The translations under genes and the position numbers were made by a program. From Sphingobium wenxiniae (GTDB lineage: Bacteria; Pseudomonadota; Alphaproteobacteria; Sphingomonadales; Sphingomonadaceae): a stretch of DNA of 64,000 nt. The notes under the pieces are model-generated. The model made no database searches. It was not told where the DNA came from and saw nothing but the letters and a program-made list of their open reading frames with translations. The DNA lies in assembly GCF_007830065.1 (NCBI RefSeq), contig NZ_VLKK01000005.1, forward strand, positions 124,001 through 188,000, written 5' to 3'. This document shows, in pieces, positions 1 through 7,776 of this stretch. Numbering within the stretch: position 1 is the first letter of the stretch; every line of letters starts with the position of its first letter.

Positions 1-2
1 CC

Positions 3-788
3 GCCGCCGCAGCGGGCACCGCCAAGGCCGCTGCTTCGGCGCCTTCCGCCGCTGCTCCCGCTGCCGATGCATCCGCCGCCGGGCCGAGCCGTAAGCAGGA
101 ACGCGTCAAGATGACCCGCCTGCGTCAGACGGTCGCCAAGCGCCTCAAGGAAGCGCAGAACAATGCCGCGCTGCTCACCACCTTCAACGATGTCGACATG
201 TCCGCCGTCATCGAAGCGCGCGGCAAGTACAAGGACCTGTTCGAGAAGAAGCATGGCGTTCGTCTGGGCTTCATGGGCTTCTTCACCAAGGCGGTCTGCA
301 TGGCGCTCAAGGATGTGCCGGGCGTCAACGGCCAGATTGAGGGTGACGAGATCGTTTATAATGATTTCGCCGACATTTCGGTCGCCGTATCCGCGCCCAA
401 CGGGCTGGTCGTGCCGGTCATCCGCAATGCCGAAAGCATGAGCGTCGCGCAGATCGAGAAGACCATCGGCGACTTCGGCAAGCGCGCCAAGGAAGGCGCG
501 CTGACCATGGAAGATATGAAGGGCGGCACCTTCACCATCTCCAATGGCGGTGTCTTCGGCTCGCTGATGTCGACCCCGATCATCAATCCCCCGCAGTCGG
601 CGGTGCTGGGCCTCCACCGGATCGAGGACCGCCCCGTCGTTCGCAATGGTCAGGTCGTCGTCCGCCCGATGATGTATCTGGCGCTCAGCTACGACCATCG
701 CTTGATCGATGGCCGTGAGGCGGTCACTTTCCTCGTTGCGGTCAAGAACGCGATCGAGGACCCGACCCGCCTGCTGATCGACCTGTAA
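3..788 (+). CDS. sucB: Dihydrolipoyllysine succinyltransferase (E2 of 2-oxoglutarate dehydrogenase), C-terminal part
   Basis: The gene enters from the left edge, so only the end of the Ala/Pro-rich linker and the catalytic domain are present. The frame is open from base 3 through the first visible Met at 111. The acyltransferase core starts near [16 protein letters not shown]. The catalytic segment [12 protein letters not shown] lies close to the C terminus, with the His and Asp expected of E2 enzymes. Residues such as TTFNDVDMS fit the succinyl-transferring rather than the acetyl-transferring type. In the TCA cycle E2 passes the succinyl group to CoA. The E3 gene follows after 26 bases, which supports a sucAB-lpd operon. 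The lipoyl domain lies outside the window. Confidence 0.95.
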   Translation, partial: AAAAGTAKAAASAPSAAAPAADASAAGPSRKQERVKMTRLRQTVAKRLKEAQNNAALLTTFNDVDMSAVIEARGKYKDLFEKKHGVRLGFMGFFTKAVCMALKDVPGVNGQIEGDEIVYNDFADISVAVSAPNGLVVPVIRNAESMSVAQIEKTIGDFGKRAKEGALTMEDMKGGTFTISNGGVFGSLMSTPIINPPQSAVLGLHRIEDRPVVRNGQVVVRPMMYLALSYDHRLIDGREAVTFLVAVKNAIEDPTRLLIDL

Positions 789-814
789 GACATCACGCCA
801 GAGGACCAAAGACG

Positions 815-2215
815 ATGGCTGAATTCGATTATGACGTTCTGGTGATCGGCGCGGGGCCGGGCGGCTATGTCGCGGCGATCCGCGCGGCGCAGCTTGGCCT
901 CAAGACCGCCTGCGCCGAAAGCCGGGAGACGCTGGGCGGCACCTGCCTCAATGTCGGCTGCATCCCGTCCAAGGCGCTGCTGCACGCTTCGGAGCTTTAT
1001 GAGGAAGCGGCTGGCGGCGCGCTCGCGAAGCTGGGCGTCAGGATCGACAAGATGAGCCTGGACCTCGACACCATGCAGGGCCAGCGCAAGGATGCGGTCA
1101 AGGGCCTGACCGGCGGCATCGGGTTCCTGTTCAAGAAGAACAAGGTCGACTGGCTCAAGGGTCTTGCCAGCTTCACCGGCGCGAATACGGTCGAGGTCGC
1201 GGGCAAGGCCGTGACGGCGAAGAATATCGTCATCGCCACCGGATCGTCGGTGATGCCGCTTCCCGGTGTCGAAGTCGACAACAGGAAGGGCCTGATCGTC
1301 GATTCCACCGGCGCGCTGGAGCTGGAGAAGGTGCCCGATCATCTCGTCGTCATCGGCGGCGGCGTCATCGGCCTGGAACTGGGCAGCGTGTGGCGGCGTC
1401 TGGGCGCGAAGGTCACGGTGGTCGAATATCTCGACCAGATCCTGCCCGGAATGGACGGCGAAGTCCGCAAGGAAGCGAATAAGATATTCAAGAAGCAAGG
1501 CTTCGAATACAGACTCGGCACGAAGGTCACGGGCGCGCAGGCGGGCAAGAAGGGCGTGACCCTGACGGTCGAACCCGCAGCCGGCGGCGAGGCGGAAACG
1601 ATTGAAGCCGACGTCGTGCTGGTGTCCATCGGCCGCCGCCCGAATACCGAGGGGCTGGGCCTCGACAAGATCGGTCTGGAGCTGAACGGGCGCGGGCAGA
1701 TCGAAACCGATCATGACTTTGCGACCAAGGTTCCGGGCGTATGGGCCATCGGCGACGTGATCCCCGGCCCGATGCTCGCGCACAAGGCCGAGGATGAAGG
1801 CATCGCCGTTGCGGAGAATATCGCGGGCCTCACCGGCATCGTGAACCATGACGTGATCCCTTCGGTGGTCTACACCAGCCCTGAAATCGCGGGCGTAGGC
1901 CTGACGGAGGAAGCCGCCAAGGAGCGCGGCGCGGTCAAGGTCGGCAAGTTCCCGATGCTGGCGAACAGCCGGGCCAAGACCAACCATGAGCCGGACGGTT
2001 TCGTGAAGGTCATCGCCGACGCGGAAACCGACAAGGTGCTGGGCGTGTGGATCATCGCCAGCGTCGCGGGCACGATGATCGCGCAGGCGGCGCAGGCGAT
2101 GGAGTTCGGCGCATCGAGCGAGGACATCGCTTACACCTGCCACGCGCACCCGACACACAGCGAGGCGATCAAGGAGGCGGCGATGGCCGTGACGGGCAAG
2201 CCGATCCATATGTGA
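815..2215 (+). CDS. lpdA: Dihydrolipoyl dehydrogenase (E3)
   Basis: This 466-residue flavoprotein reoxidises the dihydrolipoyl groups of the 2-oxoacid dehydrogenase complexes with NAD+. The N-terminal FAD-binding motif GAGPGGYVAAIRA (about residues 12-24) is followed by the redox-active disulfide GGTCLNVGCIPSK (about 41-53). An NAD-binding GGGVIGLELG lies near residue 180. The C-terminal dimerisation domain carries the HAHPTHSE segment with the catalytic His-Glu pair. Length and motifs are normal for the family. It lies directly downstream of sucB with a short spacer and is presumably cotranscribed with it. Confidence 0.97.
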   Translation: MAEFDYDVLVIGAGPGGYVAAIRAAQLGLKTACAESRETLGGTCLNVGCIPSKALLHASELYEEAAGGALAKLGVRIDKMSLDLDTMQGQRKDAVKGLTGGIGFLFKKNKVDWLKGLASFTGANTVEVAGKAVTAKNIVIATGSSVMPLPGVEVDNRKGLIVDSTGALELEKVPDHLVVIGGGVIGLELGSVWRRLGAKVTVVEYLDQILPGMDGEVRKEANKIFKKQGFEYRLGTKVTGAQAGKKGVTLTVEPAAGGEAETIEADVVLVSIGRRPNTEGLGLDKIGLELNGRGQIETDHDFATKVPGVWAIGDVIPGPMLAHKAEDEGIAVAENIAGLTGIVNHDVIPSVVYTSPEIAGVGLTEEAAKERGAVKVGKFPMLANSRAKTNHEPDGFVKVIADAETDKVLGVWIIASVAGTMIAQAAQAMEFGASSEDIAYTCHAHPTHSEAIKEAAMAVTGKPIHM

Positions 2216-2218
2216 TCG

Positions 2219-2275
2219 GCGGGGCGGCCGCATTTGTAGCAGGGGCGACGCGGTGGATGGCGGCGCCCCGCTTTT
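2219..2275 (+). terminator. Possible terminator of the sucB-lpd operon
   Basis: GCGGGGCG at 2219-2226 pairs exactly with CGCCCCGC at 2264-2271, and TTTT follows. The loop is long (37 nt) and can fold further, so this is a moderate candidate. Confidence 0.45.
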
Positions 2276-2346
2276 CATCTGGGGATTGCGGGGCTGTCCT
2301 ATGGGACAGATTTTGGCAGCTTCCGGCCAGAAGCGGACGCTCGTTC

Positions 2347-2427
2347 TTCCCTTCTCCCCTGGGGGAGAAGCATACGCAGCCTTGCCGAACGAAGAGAGGC
2401 TAGGCGCAGTTGGATGAGGGGGAGAGG
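2347..2427 (-). repeat. Dispersed palindromic repeat family B, copy 1
   Basis: A unit of about 80 bp carries a CTTCTCCCC/GGGGAGAAG hairpin at one end and a TAGGCG...TTGGATGAGGGGGA segment at the other. Its reverse complement matches 8174-8247 closely over most of its length. Copies 1 and 2 lie head to head in the otherwise gene-free 530 bases between lpd and the glutathione transferase. No transposase was seen, so it resembles a REP/BIME-type non-autonomous element. Confidence 0.75.
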
Positions 2428-2456
2428 TTACAGAGCGGCGATCCTATGGATCGCAT

Positions 2457-2527
2457 ACCCCTCTCCCAGCTACGACTAAGCAGCAAGCTGCCAAGTCTTC
2501 GCAACCCTCTCCCCCAAGGGGCGAGGG
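2457..2527 (+). repeat. Dispersed palindromic repeat family B, copy 2
   Basis: Same family as 8174-8247 and in the same orientation, but more diverged: CCCCTCTCCCAGCTACG, AGCAGCAAGCTGCCAAG and the terminal CTCTCCCCCAAGGGG hairpin align in order. It sits inverted relative to the copy at 2347-2427. The rest of the gap (2528-2747) holds only degenerate repeat-like sequence. Confidence 0.65.
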
Positions 2528-2747
2528 ATAAACTTATGGCCGAAATCCACCCACCCCCCCATTGAACGCGGATGGCAAGCTATCCAATCCCTGAAAGATT
2601 TGAAGGTCGATCCGCTTGGCACTCCTGCCTTTGCGGGCGCATGGTTTGCGTGGGGATGCGCTGGCGGGCCGCCTGTGTAAATGGTTGCGTTCCAGAGCCG
2701 CGATGGCACTGTGCTGGCTACCCGACTCACGGGAGATGGAGGAACAG

Positions 2748-3395
2748 ATGATCGTCTATGGTGCGCGGCCTTCGCCTTTTGTCCGCAAGGTTATCGTCTT
2801 CGCCGCCGAGAAGGGAATCGCGCTGGATGTGCAGCCCGGCGGTTTCGGACAGGGCGGGGACGTGTTCGCGCAGGCTTCGCCCTTCGGTAAGATGCCGGCC
2901 TTTCAGGATGGCGATTTCCTTGTCAGCGACAGCACGGCCATCATAACCTATCTGGATACGCTGCATCCCGAACCGCGCCTGATCCCGGCCGAGGCGAAGG
3001 CGCGGGCGCGCGCGATCTGGTATGAGGAATTCGCCGACACGATCCTTCAGCCGGTGGGCGCGCAGGTCTTCTTCAACCGCGCGGTCGCGCCCTTCATGGG
3101 ATTGCCGAGCGACCCGGCGGCGGCGGACCGGGCGGAGGCGGAGGAGCTGCCGGGCATGTATGATTATATCGAGAAAGCCTTGCCCGATAGCGGATGGCTG
3201 GTGGAGGATCGCTTCACGCTGGCGGATATCGCGGTGGCCTGTCCGCTCATCAACATCGGCTATTGCAGCAAGGGGCAGGACGATGCGCGCTGGCCCAAGC
3301 TGAACAGGTGGCTGGACGCGGTGCGCGGCAGGCCGAGCTTTGCCGACGCGCTGGCGGTCGAGGCGAAGGCAATCAGCCGGATGATGGGAAATTAA
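2748..3395 (+). CDS. Glutathione S-transferase family protein
   Basis: The protein has 215 residues. The N-terminal thioredoxin-like fold begins MIVYGARPSPFVRKVIVFA, with the Ser/Pro region where GSTs bind glutathione, and DSTAIITYLD supplies the usual glutathione gamma-Glu contact near residue 65. The C-terminal helical domain contains FTLADIAVACPL, the N-capping box typical of GSTs. The start at 2748 was chosen because GGAGG at 2738-2742 is 5 nt upstream and the family fold starts here; an upstream in-frame Met at 2616 would add about 44 residues of non-homologous sequence. The substrate is unknown. It appears monocistronic. Confidence 0.9.
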   Translation: MIVYGARPSPFVRKVIVFAAEKGIALDVQPGGFGQGGDVFAQASPFGKMPAFQDGDFLVSDSTAIITYLDTLHPEPRLIPAEAKARARAIWYEEFADTILQPVGAQVFFNRAVAPFMGLPSDPAAADRAEAEELPGMYDYIEKALPDSGWLVEDRFTLADIAVACPLINIGYCSKGQDDARWPKLNRWLDAVRGRPSFADALAVEAKAISRMMGN

Positions 3396-3418
3396 TTTAC
3401 CTATTTGGAACATTTCTG

Positions 3419-3447
3419 TTGACATCGTCACGCTGTTCCGGCATAAG
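3419..3447 (+). promoter_or_regulatory. Candidate sigma-70-type promoter for the GTA cluster
   Basis: A perfect -35 hexamer TTGACA at 3419-3424 is followed by a 17-nt spacer and CATAAG at 3442-3447 (4 of 6 matches to TATAAT). It is the only well-formed promoter-like pair noticed between the glutathione transferase and the first GTA gene at 3551. The assignment is by consensus only. Confidence 0.5.
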
Positions 3448-3489
3448 GGCCGACACTGGAAAATTGTGAGTCGCCGGGGTGCGATGCAA

Positions 3490-3519
3490 GGGGCTGGTCC
3501 TGACGGGCCGGCCCCTTTT
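3490..3519 (+). terminator. Terminator-like leader hairpin before the GTA small terminase gene
   Basis: The 11-bp stem GGGGCTGGTCC / GGGCCGGCCCC (two G-U pairs) has the tetraloop TGAC and is followed by TTTT. It lies between the candidate promoter at 3419-3447 and the start codon at 3551, so if the promoter is real it is inside the leader and would act as an attenuator. Confidence 0.6.
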
Positions 3520-3550
3520 GCTTTGCGCAAGGGCGGCGAAAGGCGGAGCG

Positions 3551-4126
3551 ATGACGGGGGAGCGGGAGAAGGCGAGGCCGCGCTTTGACGGCCGGGTGGG
3601 GGACAAGGCGGAAGCGTTGACCGTGCAGCGCGGCCAGCGCGGCGGGCTGGGCGCGGGGCCGCAATTGCGGGCGGTGCGCAAGGACGGGTGGACGCCCGCG
3701 AAGCGCAAGGCATTCTTCGAAACGCTGGCGGCCACCTGCAATGTCAGCGAGGCGGCGCGCACGGCGGGCAAGAACCTGGCCAGCGCCTATAATCAGCGGC
3801 GGCGCGATCCGGGCTTTGCGCGGGAATGGAGCCGGGCGCTGAACGTCGGCTATGCGGAACTGGAGGCGCTGCTGCTGCGCCAGTCGCTGTTCGGCGTCGA
3901 GCAGGAGGAAGTGACGCTGGACGGCGAGGGTGAGGTCAAGAGCCGGAAGATGAAGCGGGGGCATCCGCATGTCGTGGCGGTGCGGTTGCTGCTCGCCCAT
4001 CGCGGGGCGGTGGAGAAAATCCGGGCGGAAGAAGTGCAGGGCAGCCCGGAAGGGGAAGATGCCGTCGCGAAGATGCGCGCGCTTCTGGACGATGTGCGGC
4101 GCCGGCGCGAGGCGGCAGGGGAGTGA
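3551..4126 (+). CDS. GTA small terminase subunit-like protein (RcGTA gp1 position)
   Basis: The protein has 191 residues. After a basic, low-complexity N terminus comes a helix-turn-helix-like segment, KRKAFFETLAATCNVSEAAR followed by TAGKNLASAYNQRRRDPGF, as in phage small terminases that bind packaging DNA. The C terminus is helical and charged (MRALLDDVRRRREAAGE). Its position directly before the large terminase matches g1 in the RcGTA order. The start at 3551 has a purine-rich AGGCGGAG upstream; an in-frame ATG at 3479 would run through the leader hairpin and is unlikely. Small terminases of GTAs diverge strongly, so the name rests on position plus the HTH-like region. Confidence 0.75.
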   Translation: MTGEREKARPRFDGRVGDKAEALTVQRGQRGGLGAGPQLRAVRKDGWTPAKRKAFFETLAATCNVSEAARTAGKNLASAYNQRRRDPGFAREWSRALNVGYAELEALLLRQSLFGVEQEEVTLDGEGEVKSRKMKRGHPHVVAVRLLLAHRGAVEKIRAEEVQGSPEGEDAVAKMRALLDDVRRRREAAGE

Positions 4127-4165
4127 CGCGGCGGGGTTTGTGACCGGGGACAGGTTGCCGGAGGG

Positions 4166-4223
4166 TTCGCGCGGAGGCGCGGAGGCGAGGGCATCGGTTT
4201 TTCGCGCCGCGTCTCCGCGCGAA
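4166..4223. repeat. Long inverted repeat between GTA genes 1 and 2
   Basis: TTCGCGCGGAGGCGCGG at 4166-4182 is the inverted complement of CCGCGTCTCCGCGCGAA at 4207-4223 (16 of 17 positions pair), separated by 24 nt that include a T run. It fills most of the 148-nt gap before the large terminase gene. It could be an RNA hairpin or a REP-like element. Confidence 0.6.
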
Positions 4224-4274
4224 CGAAGGTGGGAGCGCGGCTCCGCTGTTCGGGTCAAATCATGGGAACGGGCG

Positions 4275-5609
4275 ATGCGGATTTCGGATATGGAATGGCT
4301 CGCCGGGCAGGACGGGGCCGTGCGGGAGCGGGTGCTGGCGCATCTGGACGGCGCGGCGGCGGAGCGGCTGGCGCATGAGTGGCGTTGGACGGCGCGGGCG
4401 GAGCAGGTCGCGCCGGAGGGTGACTGGCGCATCTGGCTGATGATGGCGGGGCGCGGCTTCGGCAAGACGCGGGCCGGGGCCGAATGGGTGCGCGGGATCG
4501 CGGAGAATGATCCCGGAGCGCGGATCGCGCTGGTGGGGGCGACGCTGGGCGAGGCGCGCAGCGTGATGGTGGAGGGGCCTTCGGGTCTGCTCTCCATCGC
4601 GCCATGGTGGTGCAGGCCCGCTTATGCGCCCGCCTTGCGAAAGCTGATGTGGCCCAATGGGGCGGTGGCGACGCTGTTCGGCGCGGCGGATGCGGAGGGG
4701 CTGCGCGGGCCGCAGTTCAGCCATGGTTGGGCGGACGAGATCGCCAAATGGGCCTGCGGCGAAGCGGCGTGGGACAATCTGATGCTGGGGATGCGATCGG
4801 GGATGCGGCCGCGCGTGCTGGCGACGACGACGCCCAGGCCCGTGCCGCTGGTGCGGCGGCTGGTGGCGCGCGAAGGCGTCGATCTGGTGGTGACGCGGGG
4901 GCGGACGGCGGACAATGCGGCGAACCTGGCGGACGGTTTCATCGCGGCGATGCAGGACAGCTATGGCGGCACACGGCTGGGGCGGCAGGAACTGGACGGC
5001 GAACTGATCGAGGAGGTCGAGGGCGCGCTGTGGACCCGCGACCTGCTGGAGCGGTGCCGGGTGCGGCATGTGCCGGGCGATGAGAGGGACGGGGCGCTGC
5101 TGAGGCGCGTAGTGGTGGCGGTCGATCCGCCCGCGTCCGCGCATGGCGACGCCTGCGGGATCGTCGTGGCGGGGCTGGGCGCGGATGGGCGCGCTTATAT
5201 ATTGGCCGATGCGAGCGTCGAGAGGATGCGGCCGGAGGGCTGGGCGCGGGCGGTGGCCGTGGCGGCCGCGGCCCATGGCGCGGATCGCGTCGTCGCCGAA
5301 GCGAATAATGGCGGGGCGATGGTGGAAAGCGTGCTGCGCGCGGCGGAAGCCGGACTGCCGGTGAAGCTGGTCCACGCCAGCCGGGGCAAGGCGGCGCGGG
5401 CGGAGCCTGTGGCGGCGCTCTACGAGGCCGGGCGCGTCGCGCATCGCGGGGCTTTCCCGATGCTGGAGGATGAGATGTGCGGGCTGATCGCCGGGGGCGG
5501 CTATGAAGGGCCGGGACGCTCGCCCGACCGCGCGGACGCGCTGGTATGGGCGCTCACCGAGTTGATGCTGGGCCGGCGCGGCGAGGCGCGGATCAGGGCG
5601 GTGGGATGA
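4275..5609 (+). CDS. GTA large terminase, ATPase and nuclease (RcGTA gp2)
   Basis: The protein has 444 residues. The packaging ATPase has a Walker A motif GRGFGKT at residues 59-65, of the type shared by GTA and HK97-like TerL. The C-terminal RNase-H-fold nuclease shows an acidic start VVAVDPPASAHGDACGIVV and the closing SPDRADALVWALTEL. In a phage it cuts and pumps DNA into heads; in GTAs it packages host DNA by headful filling with little sequence preference. The start MRISDMEWLAG was chosen because the family begins just before the ATPase domain; upstream in-frame sequence is low complexity and overlaps g1. The reading frame is intact. Confidence 0.93.
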   Translation: MRISDMEWLAGQDGAVRERVLAHLDGAAAERLAHEWRWTARAEQVAPEGDWRIWLMMAGRGFGKTRAGAEWVRGIAENDPGARIALVGATLGEARSVMVEGPSGLLSIAPWWCRPAYAPALRKLMWPNGAVATLFGAADAEGLRGPQFSHGWADEIAKWACGEAAWDNLMLGMRSGMRPRVLATTTPRPVPLVRRLVAREGVDLVVTRGRTADNAANLADGFIAAMQDSYGGTRLGRQELDGELIEEVEGALWTRDLLERCRVRHVPGDERDGALLRRVVVAVDPPASAHGDACGIVVAGLGADGRAYILADASVERMRPEGWARAVAVAAAAHGADRVVAEANNGGAMVESVLRAAEAGLPVKLVHASRGKAARAEPVAALYEAGRVAHRGAFPMLEDEMCGLIAGGGYEGPGRSPDRADALVWALTELMLGRRGEARIRAVG

Positions 5610-5673
5610 GGAACCCTTCGCCGCCGCGACTCGTTTTCACGGGATATATCGCTGATCGAATGGAGTATGTGTG

Positions 5674-6012
5674 ATGAATATGGGCAAGGTCATGGCGACC
5701 CTGGCCGGCGTGTCGCTGATGGCATCGCCAGCCCTTGCGGCATCGCTGAACGGCAAGGAAAGGGCGCGGGTCGAACGCGCCCATCCACGGGACCGCGACG
5801 ATGTGCGCTATTGCCTGTTGCAGGCGAAGAAAGGCCGGGACAAGGGCACCGTCATCGGCGCCGCCGGCGGCGCGGGCGTCGGTGCGGTCGCGGGCGGCAA
5901 TCTGGGCGAATCGCTGCTGGCGGGCGCGGCCGGCGCCGTCGCGGGCCGGGTGATCGGCAAGAGCGAAGGCACCAATGCGACATGCGACCGGGTGCTGGCG
6001 CGCAATCCGTAA
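5674..6012 (+). CDS. Small secreted glycine-zipper protein inside the GTA cluster
   Basis: The protein has 112 residues. It starts with a clear signal peptide (MNMGKVMATLAGVSLMASPALA). A Gly/Ala zipper follows from about residue 65 (GAAGGAGVGAVAGG, then GAAGAVAGRVIG), as in envelope-associated glycine-zipper proteins. Two Cys (in RYCLLQ and ATCDRV) could form a disulfide. No GTA or phage structural family matches it. It lies between terminase and portal on the same strand, with GGAG 8 nt before its ATG and terminator-like hairpins after it. It looks like a host-type or moron gene lodged in the cluster. Function unknown. Confidence 0.75.
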   Translation: MNMGKVMATLAGVSLMASPALAASLNGKERARVERAHPRDRDDVRYCLLQAKKGRDKGTVIGAAGGAGVGAVAGGNLGESLLAGAAGAVAGRVIGKSEGTNATCDRVLARNP

Positions 6013-6030
6013 GCACAATCCGTAAGACAG

Positions 6031-6058
6031 GGCGAAGGGGCCGTCCGGTCCCTTCGCC
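6031..6058 (+). terminator. Stem-loop downstream of the glycine-zipper gene
   Basis: The 12-bp stem GGCGAAGGGGCC / GGTCCCTTCGCC with loop GTCC lies 18 nt after the stop codon of the small gene ending at 6012. There is no strong T run, so it may be a weak terminator or a 3'-end stabiliser. Confidence 0.5.
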
Positions 6059-6072
6059 ACGAATTTCATCAT

Positions 6073-6104
6073 CCTCGCTTCCCATCTGGAAGCGGGGATT
6101 TTTT
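6073..6104 (+). terminator. Terminator-like hairpin 15 nt before the portal gene
   Basis: The 10-bp stem CCTCGCTTCC / GGAAGCGGGG with loop CATCT is followed by A and six T. The T run ends at 6104 and the portal ATG is at 6120, which leaves no room for a promoter in between. Confidence 0.75.
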
Positions 6105-6119
6105 GCGCGGGGTTTGGGC

Positions 6120-7250
6120 ATGAAGTGGTTCGGGACGAAAGCGGCGCGGGAGGGCGCGCGGCCGGTGCTGGCGCGGGCGTGGGGTTCGGGTGCTGTGGCC
6201 CTGGGCGAATGGCCCGCCTCCTATGAAGCGCAGATACGGGCCGGGGTGATCGGCAATCCCGTGGCGCAGAGGGCGATGCGGCTGGTCTGCGAAGCGGCGG
6301 GCGGGACGGCGCTGAAGGCGGACGGCGCGCAAGGAGAGGGGGCGGCGCGGGTGCTGGCGCTGGTCAACTGCTGTTCGTCCGGGCAGGCGCTGGTCGAGAC
6401 GCTGGCGAGCCATCTGCTGCTGCACGGCAACGGTTATGTACAGATCGTGGCGGGCGCGGATGGGACGCCCGTAGAGCTGTATGCGTTGCGCCCCGAACGG
6501 GTGAGCGTGGAGGCCGATGCGCGGGGATGGCCCGCCGCCTATCTCTATCGCGTGGGCGATAGCGTAACCCGCCTGACGCCCGAGGACGGCGCGGGGCGCA
6601 CCAGCATCATCCACATGAAGGCGCTGCATCCGCTGGACGACCATTACGGGCTGGGCTGCGTCGGCGCGGCGGCGGGCGCGGTGGCGATCCACAACGCCGC
6701 GACGGTGTGGAACAAGGCGTTGCTGGACAATGCGGCGCGGCCGAGCGGGGCGATGGTCTATGATCCGGGCGACGGGTCGGTGATGTCGCCCGAGCAGTTC
6801 GAGCGGGTGAAGCAGGAGATGGAGGCCGCTTTTGCCGGCGCGGCCAATGCGGGGCGGCCGATGCTGCTGGAGGGCGGGCTGGACTGGAAGGCGTTGAGCC
6901 TGACGCCGGCGGAGATGGATTTTGTGGGGCTGAAGGCAGCGGCGGCGCGGGAAATCGCGCTGGCCTTCGGCGTGCCGCCCATGCTGCTGGGACTGCCGGG
7001 CGACAACAGCTACGCCAATTACCGCGAGGCGAACCGGGCCTTGTGGCGGCAGACCGTGCTGCCGCTGGTGGCGAAGATCGGCGCGGGACTGTCGCAGGGG
7101 CTTTGCGGATGGTGGCCGGGGGTGAGGATCACGGCCGATCTGGACGCCGTGTCCGTCCTGGCGGAGGAGCGCACGGCGCTGTGGGACCGCGTGGCGGCGG
7201 CGGACTTCCTGACGGCGGAAGAGAAGAAGGCGATGCTGGGGATCGCCTAA
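6120..7250 (+). CDS. GTA portal protein (RcGTA gp3, HK97 family)
   Basis: The protein has 376 residues. It is the dodecameric ring through which DNA enters and leaves the head and on which the connector is built. Family features are the early EAQIRAGVIGNPVAQRAMRL, the HGNGYVQIV strand near residue 100, SIIHMKALHPLDDHYGLGC, and the C-terminal FGVPPMLLGLPGDNSYANYR, a hallmark of HK97/GTA portals. The start MKWFGTKAA lies 15 nt after a T-tract hairpin. The stop overlaps the 3' end of the antisense gene at 7247-7414 by four bases. The frame is intact and the length normal. Confidence 0.93.
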   Translation: MKWFGTKAAREGARPVLARAWGSGAVALGEWPASYEAQIRAGVIGNPVAQRAMRLVCEAAGGTALKADGAQGEGAARVLALVNCCSSGQALVETLASHLLLHGNGYVQIVAGADGTPVELYALRPERVSVEADARGWPAAYLYRVGDSVTRLTPEDGAGRTSIIHMKALHPLDDHYGLGCVGAAAGAVAIHNAATVWNKALLDNAARPSGAMVYDPGDGSVMSPEQFERVKQEMEAAFAGAANAGRPMLLEGGLDWKALSLTPAEMDFVGLKAAAAREIALAFGVPPMLLGLPGDNSYANYREANRALWRQTVLPLVAKIGAGLSQGLCGWWPGVRITADLDAVSVLAEERTALWDRVAAADFLTAEEKKAMLGIA

Positions 7251-7414
7251 AACGGCCGGGCGAGGGAATCGAGGCGGCAGAAATGCCCGCTCCAGTTCCA
7301 GCGCCCGCCCTGCATCAGGCAATCGCCCACGGTGAAAAGGCCCGCCCACCAGGCGACGGCGCCCAGGGCGAGGAGGACGAGGACGATCAGCCATTTCCGG
7401 TGCGCGCGCTTCAT
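7247..7414 (-). CDS. Small single-pass membrane protein, antisense within the GTA cluster
   Basis: The protein has 55 residues: a basic N terminus (MKRAHRKW), one hydrophobic helix (LIVLVLLALGAVAWWAGLF), then a short outer part with two Cys (VGDCLMQGGRWN...HFC). It resembles short bitopic proteins of sphingomonads but I do not recognise a family. It is encoded opposite to the GTA genes and converges with the portal, whose stop it overlaps. No good ribosome-binding site was seen; a Met six codons upstream (7432) is also possible. The clear helix and Cys pair argue that it is real. Confidence 0.6.
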   Translation of the reverse strand: MKRAHRKWLIVLVLLALGAVAWWAGLFTVGDCLMQGGRWNWSGHFCRLDSLARPF

Positions 7415-7455
7415 GGGCGGGGACATAGGCATGGGGCGGATGAGGAGCAAGGGCG

Positions 7456-7776
7456 ATGAAATATGACGGCGAGATGCTGGCGCGGCTGGTCGCGCAGGCG
7501 GAGGCTCAGCCGGTCGGCATGGACATGGTGATGATCCGCGCGCTGATCGAGGAAGCGAGCGAACTGGGCGCGGGGCGGGCGCTGGAGCGGCTGGGGCTGG
7601 CGGACCGGCGGGCGGAGGGCGACATGCGGGAGTTGCGCGAATTGCTGTCGGCATGGCGTGACGCGAAGAAGGCGGCGCGGGGCGCTGTCGTCGGCTGGGC
7701 GGTGCGGATCGCCATGGCTCTGGTGCTGCTGGGGCTGGCGGTGAAGTTGGGCCTGCTGGGGCTGGCGCGCGGATGA
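7456..7776 (+). CDS. DUF6127 family protein (GTA gene 3.5 position)
   Basis: The protein has 106 residues. The N-terminal half is amphipathic helix (EMLARLVAQAEAQPVGMDMV, then LIEEASELGAGRALERLGL); a Trp-containing linker leads to a C-terminal membrane helix (RIAMALVLLGLAVKLGLLGLA). This arrangement matches the DUF6127 proteins found between portal and protease in sphingomonad GTA clusters. GAGGA lies 9 nt upstream of the ATG. The end overlaps the protease start as ATGA, so the two are translationally coupled. Function unknown; the membrane helix is unusual for a head-morphogenesis gene. Confidence 0.8.
   Translation: MKYDGEMLARLVAQAEAQPVGMDMVMIRALIEEASELGAGRALERLGLADRRAEGDMRELRELLSAWRDAKKAARGAVVGWAVRIAMALVLLGLAVKLGLLGLARG

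Noticed and set aside
689-2278. A 529-codon minus-strand frame opposite lpdA
   Set aside because: The plus strand encodes an unmistakable dihydrolipoyl dehydrogenase.
2347-2527. Repeats considered as a CRISPR array
   Set aside because: Only two inverted, diverged copies with no regular spacers or cas genes.
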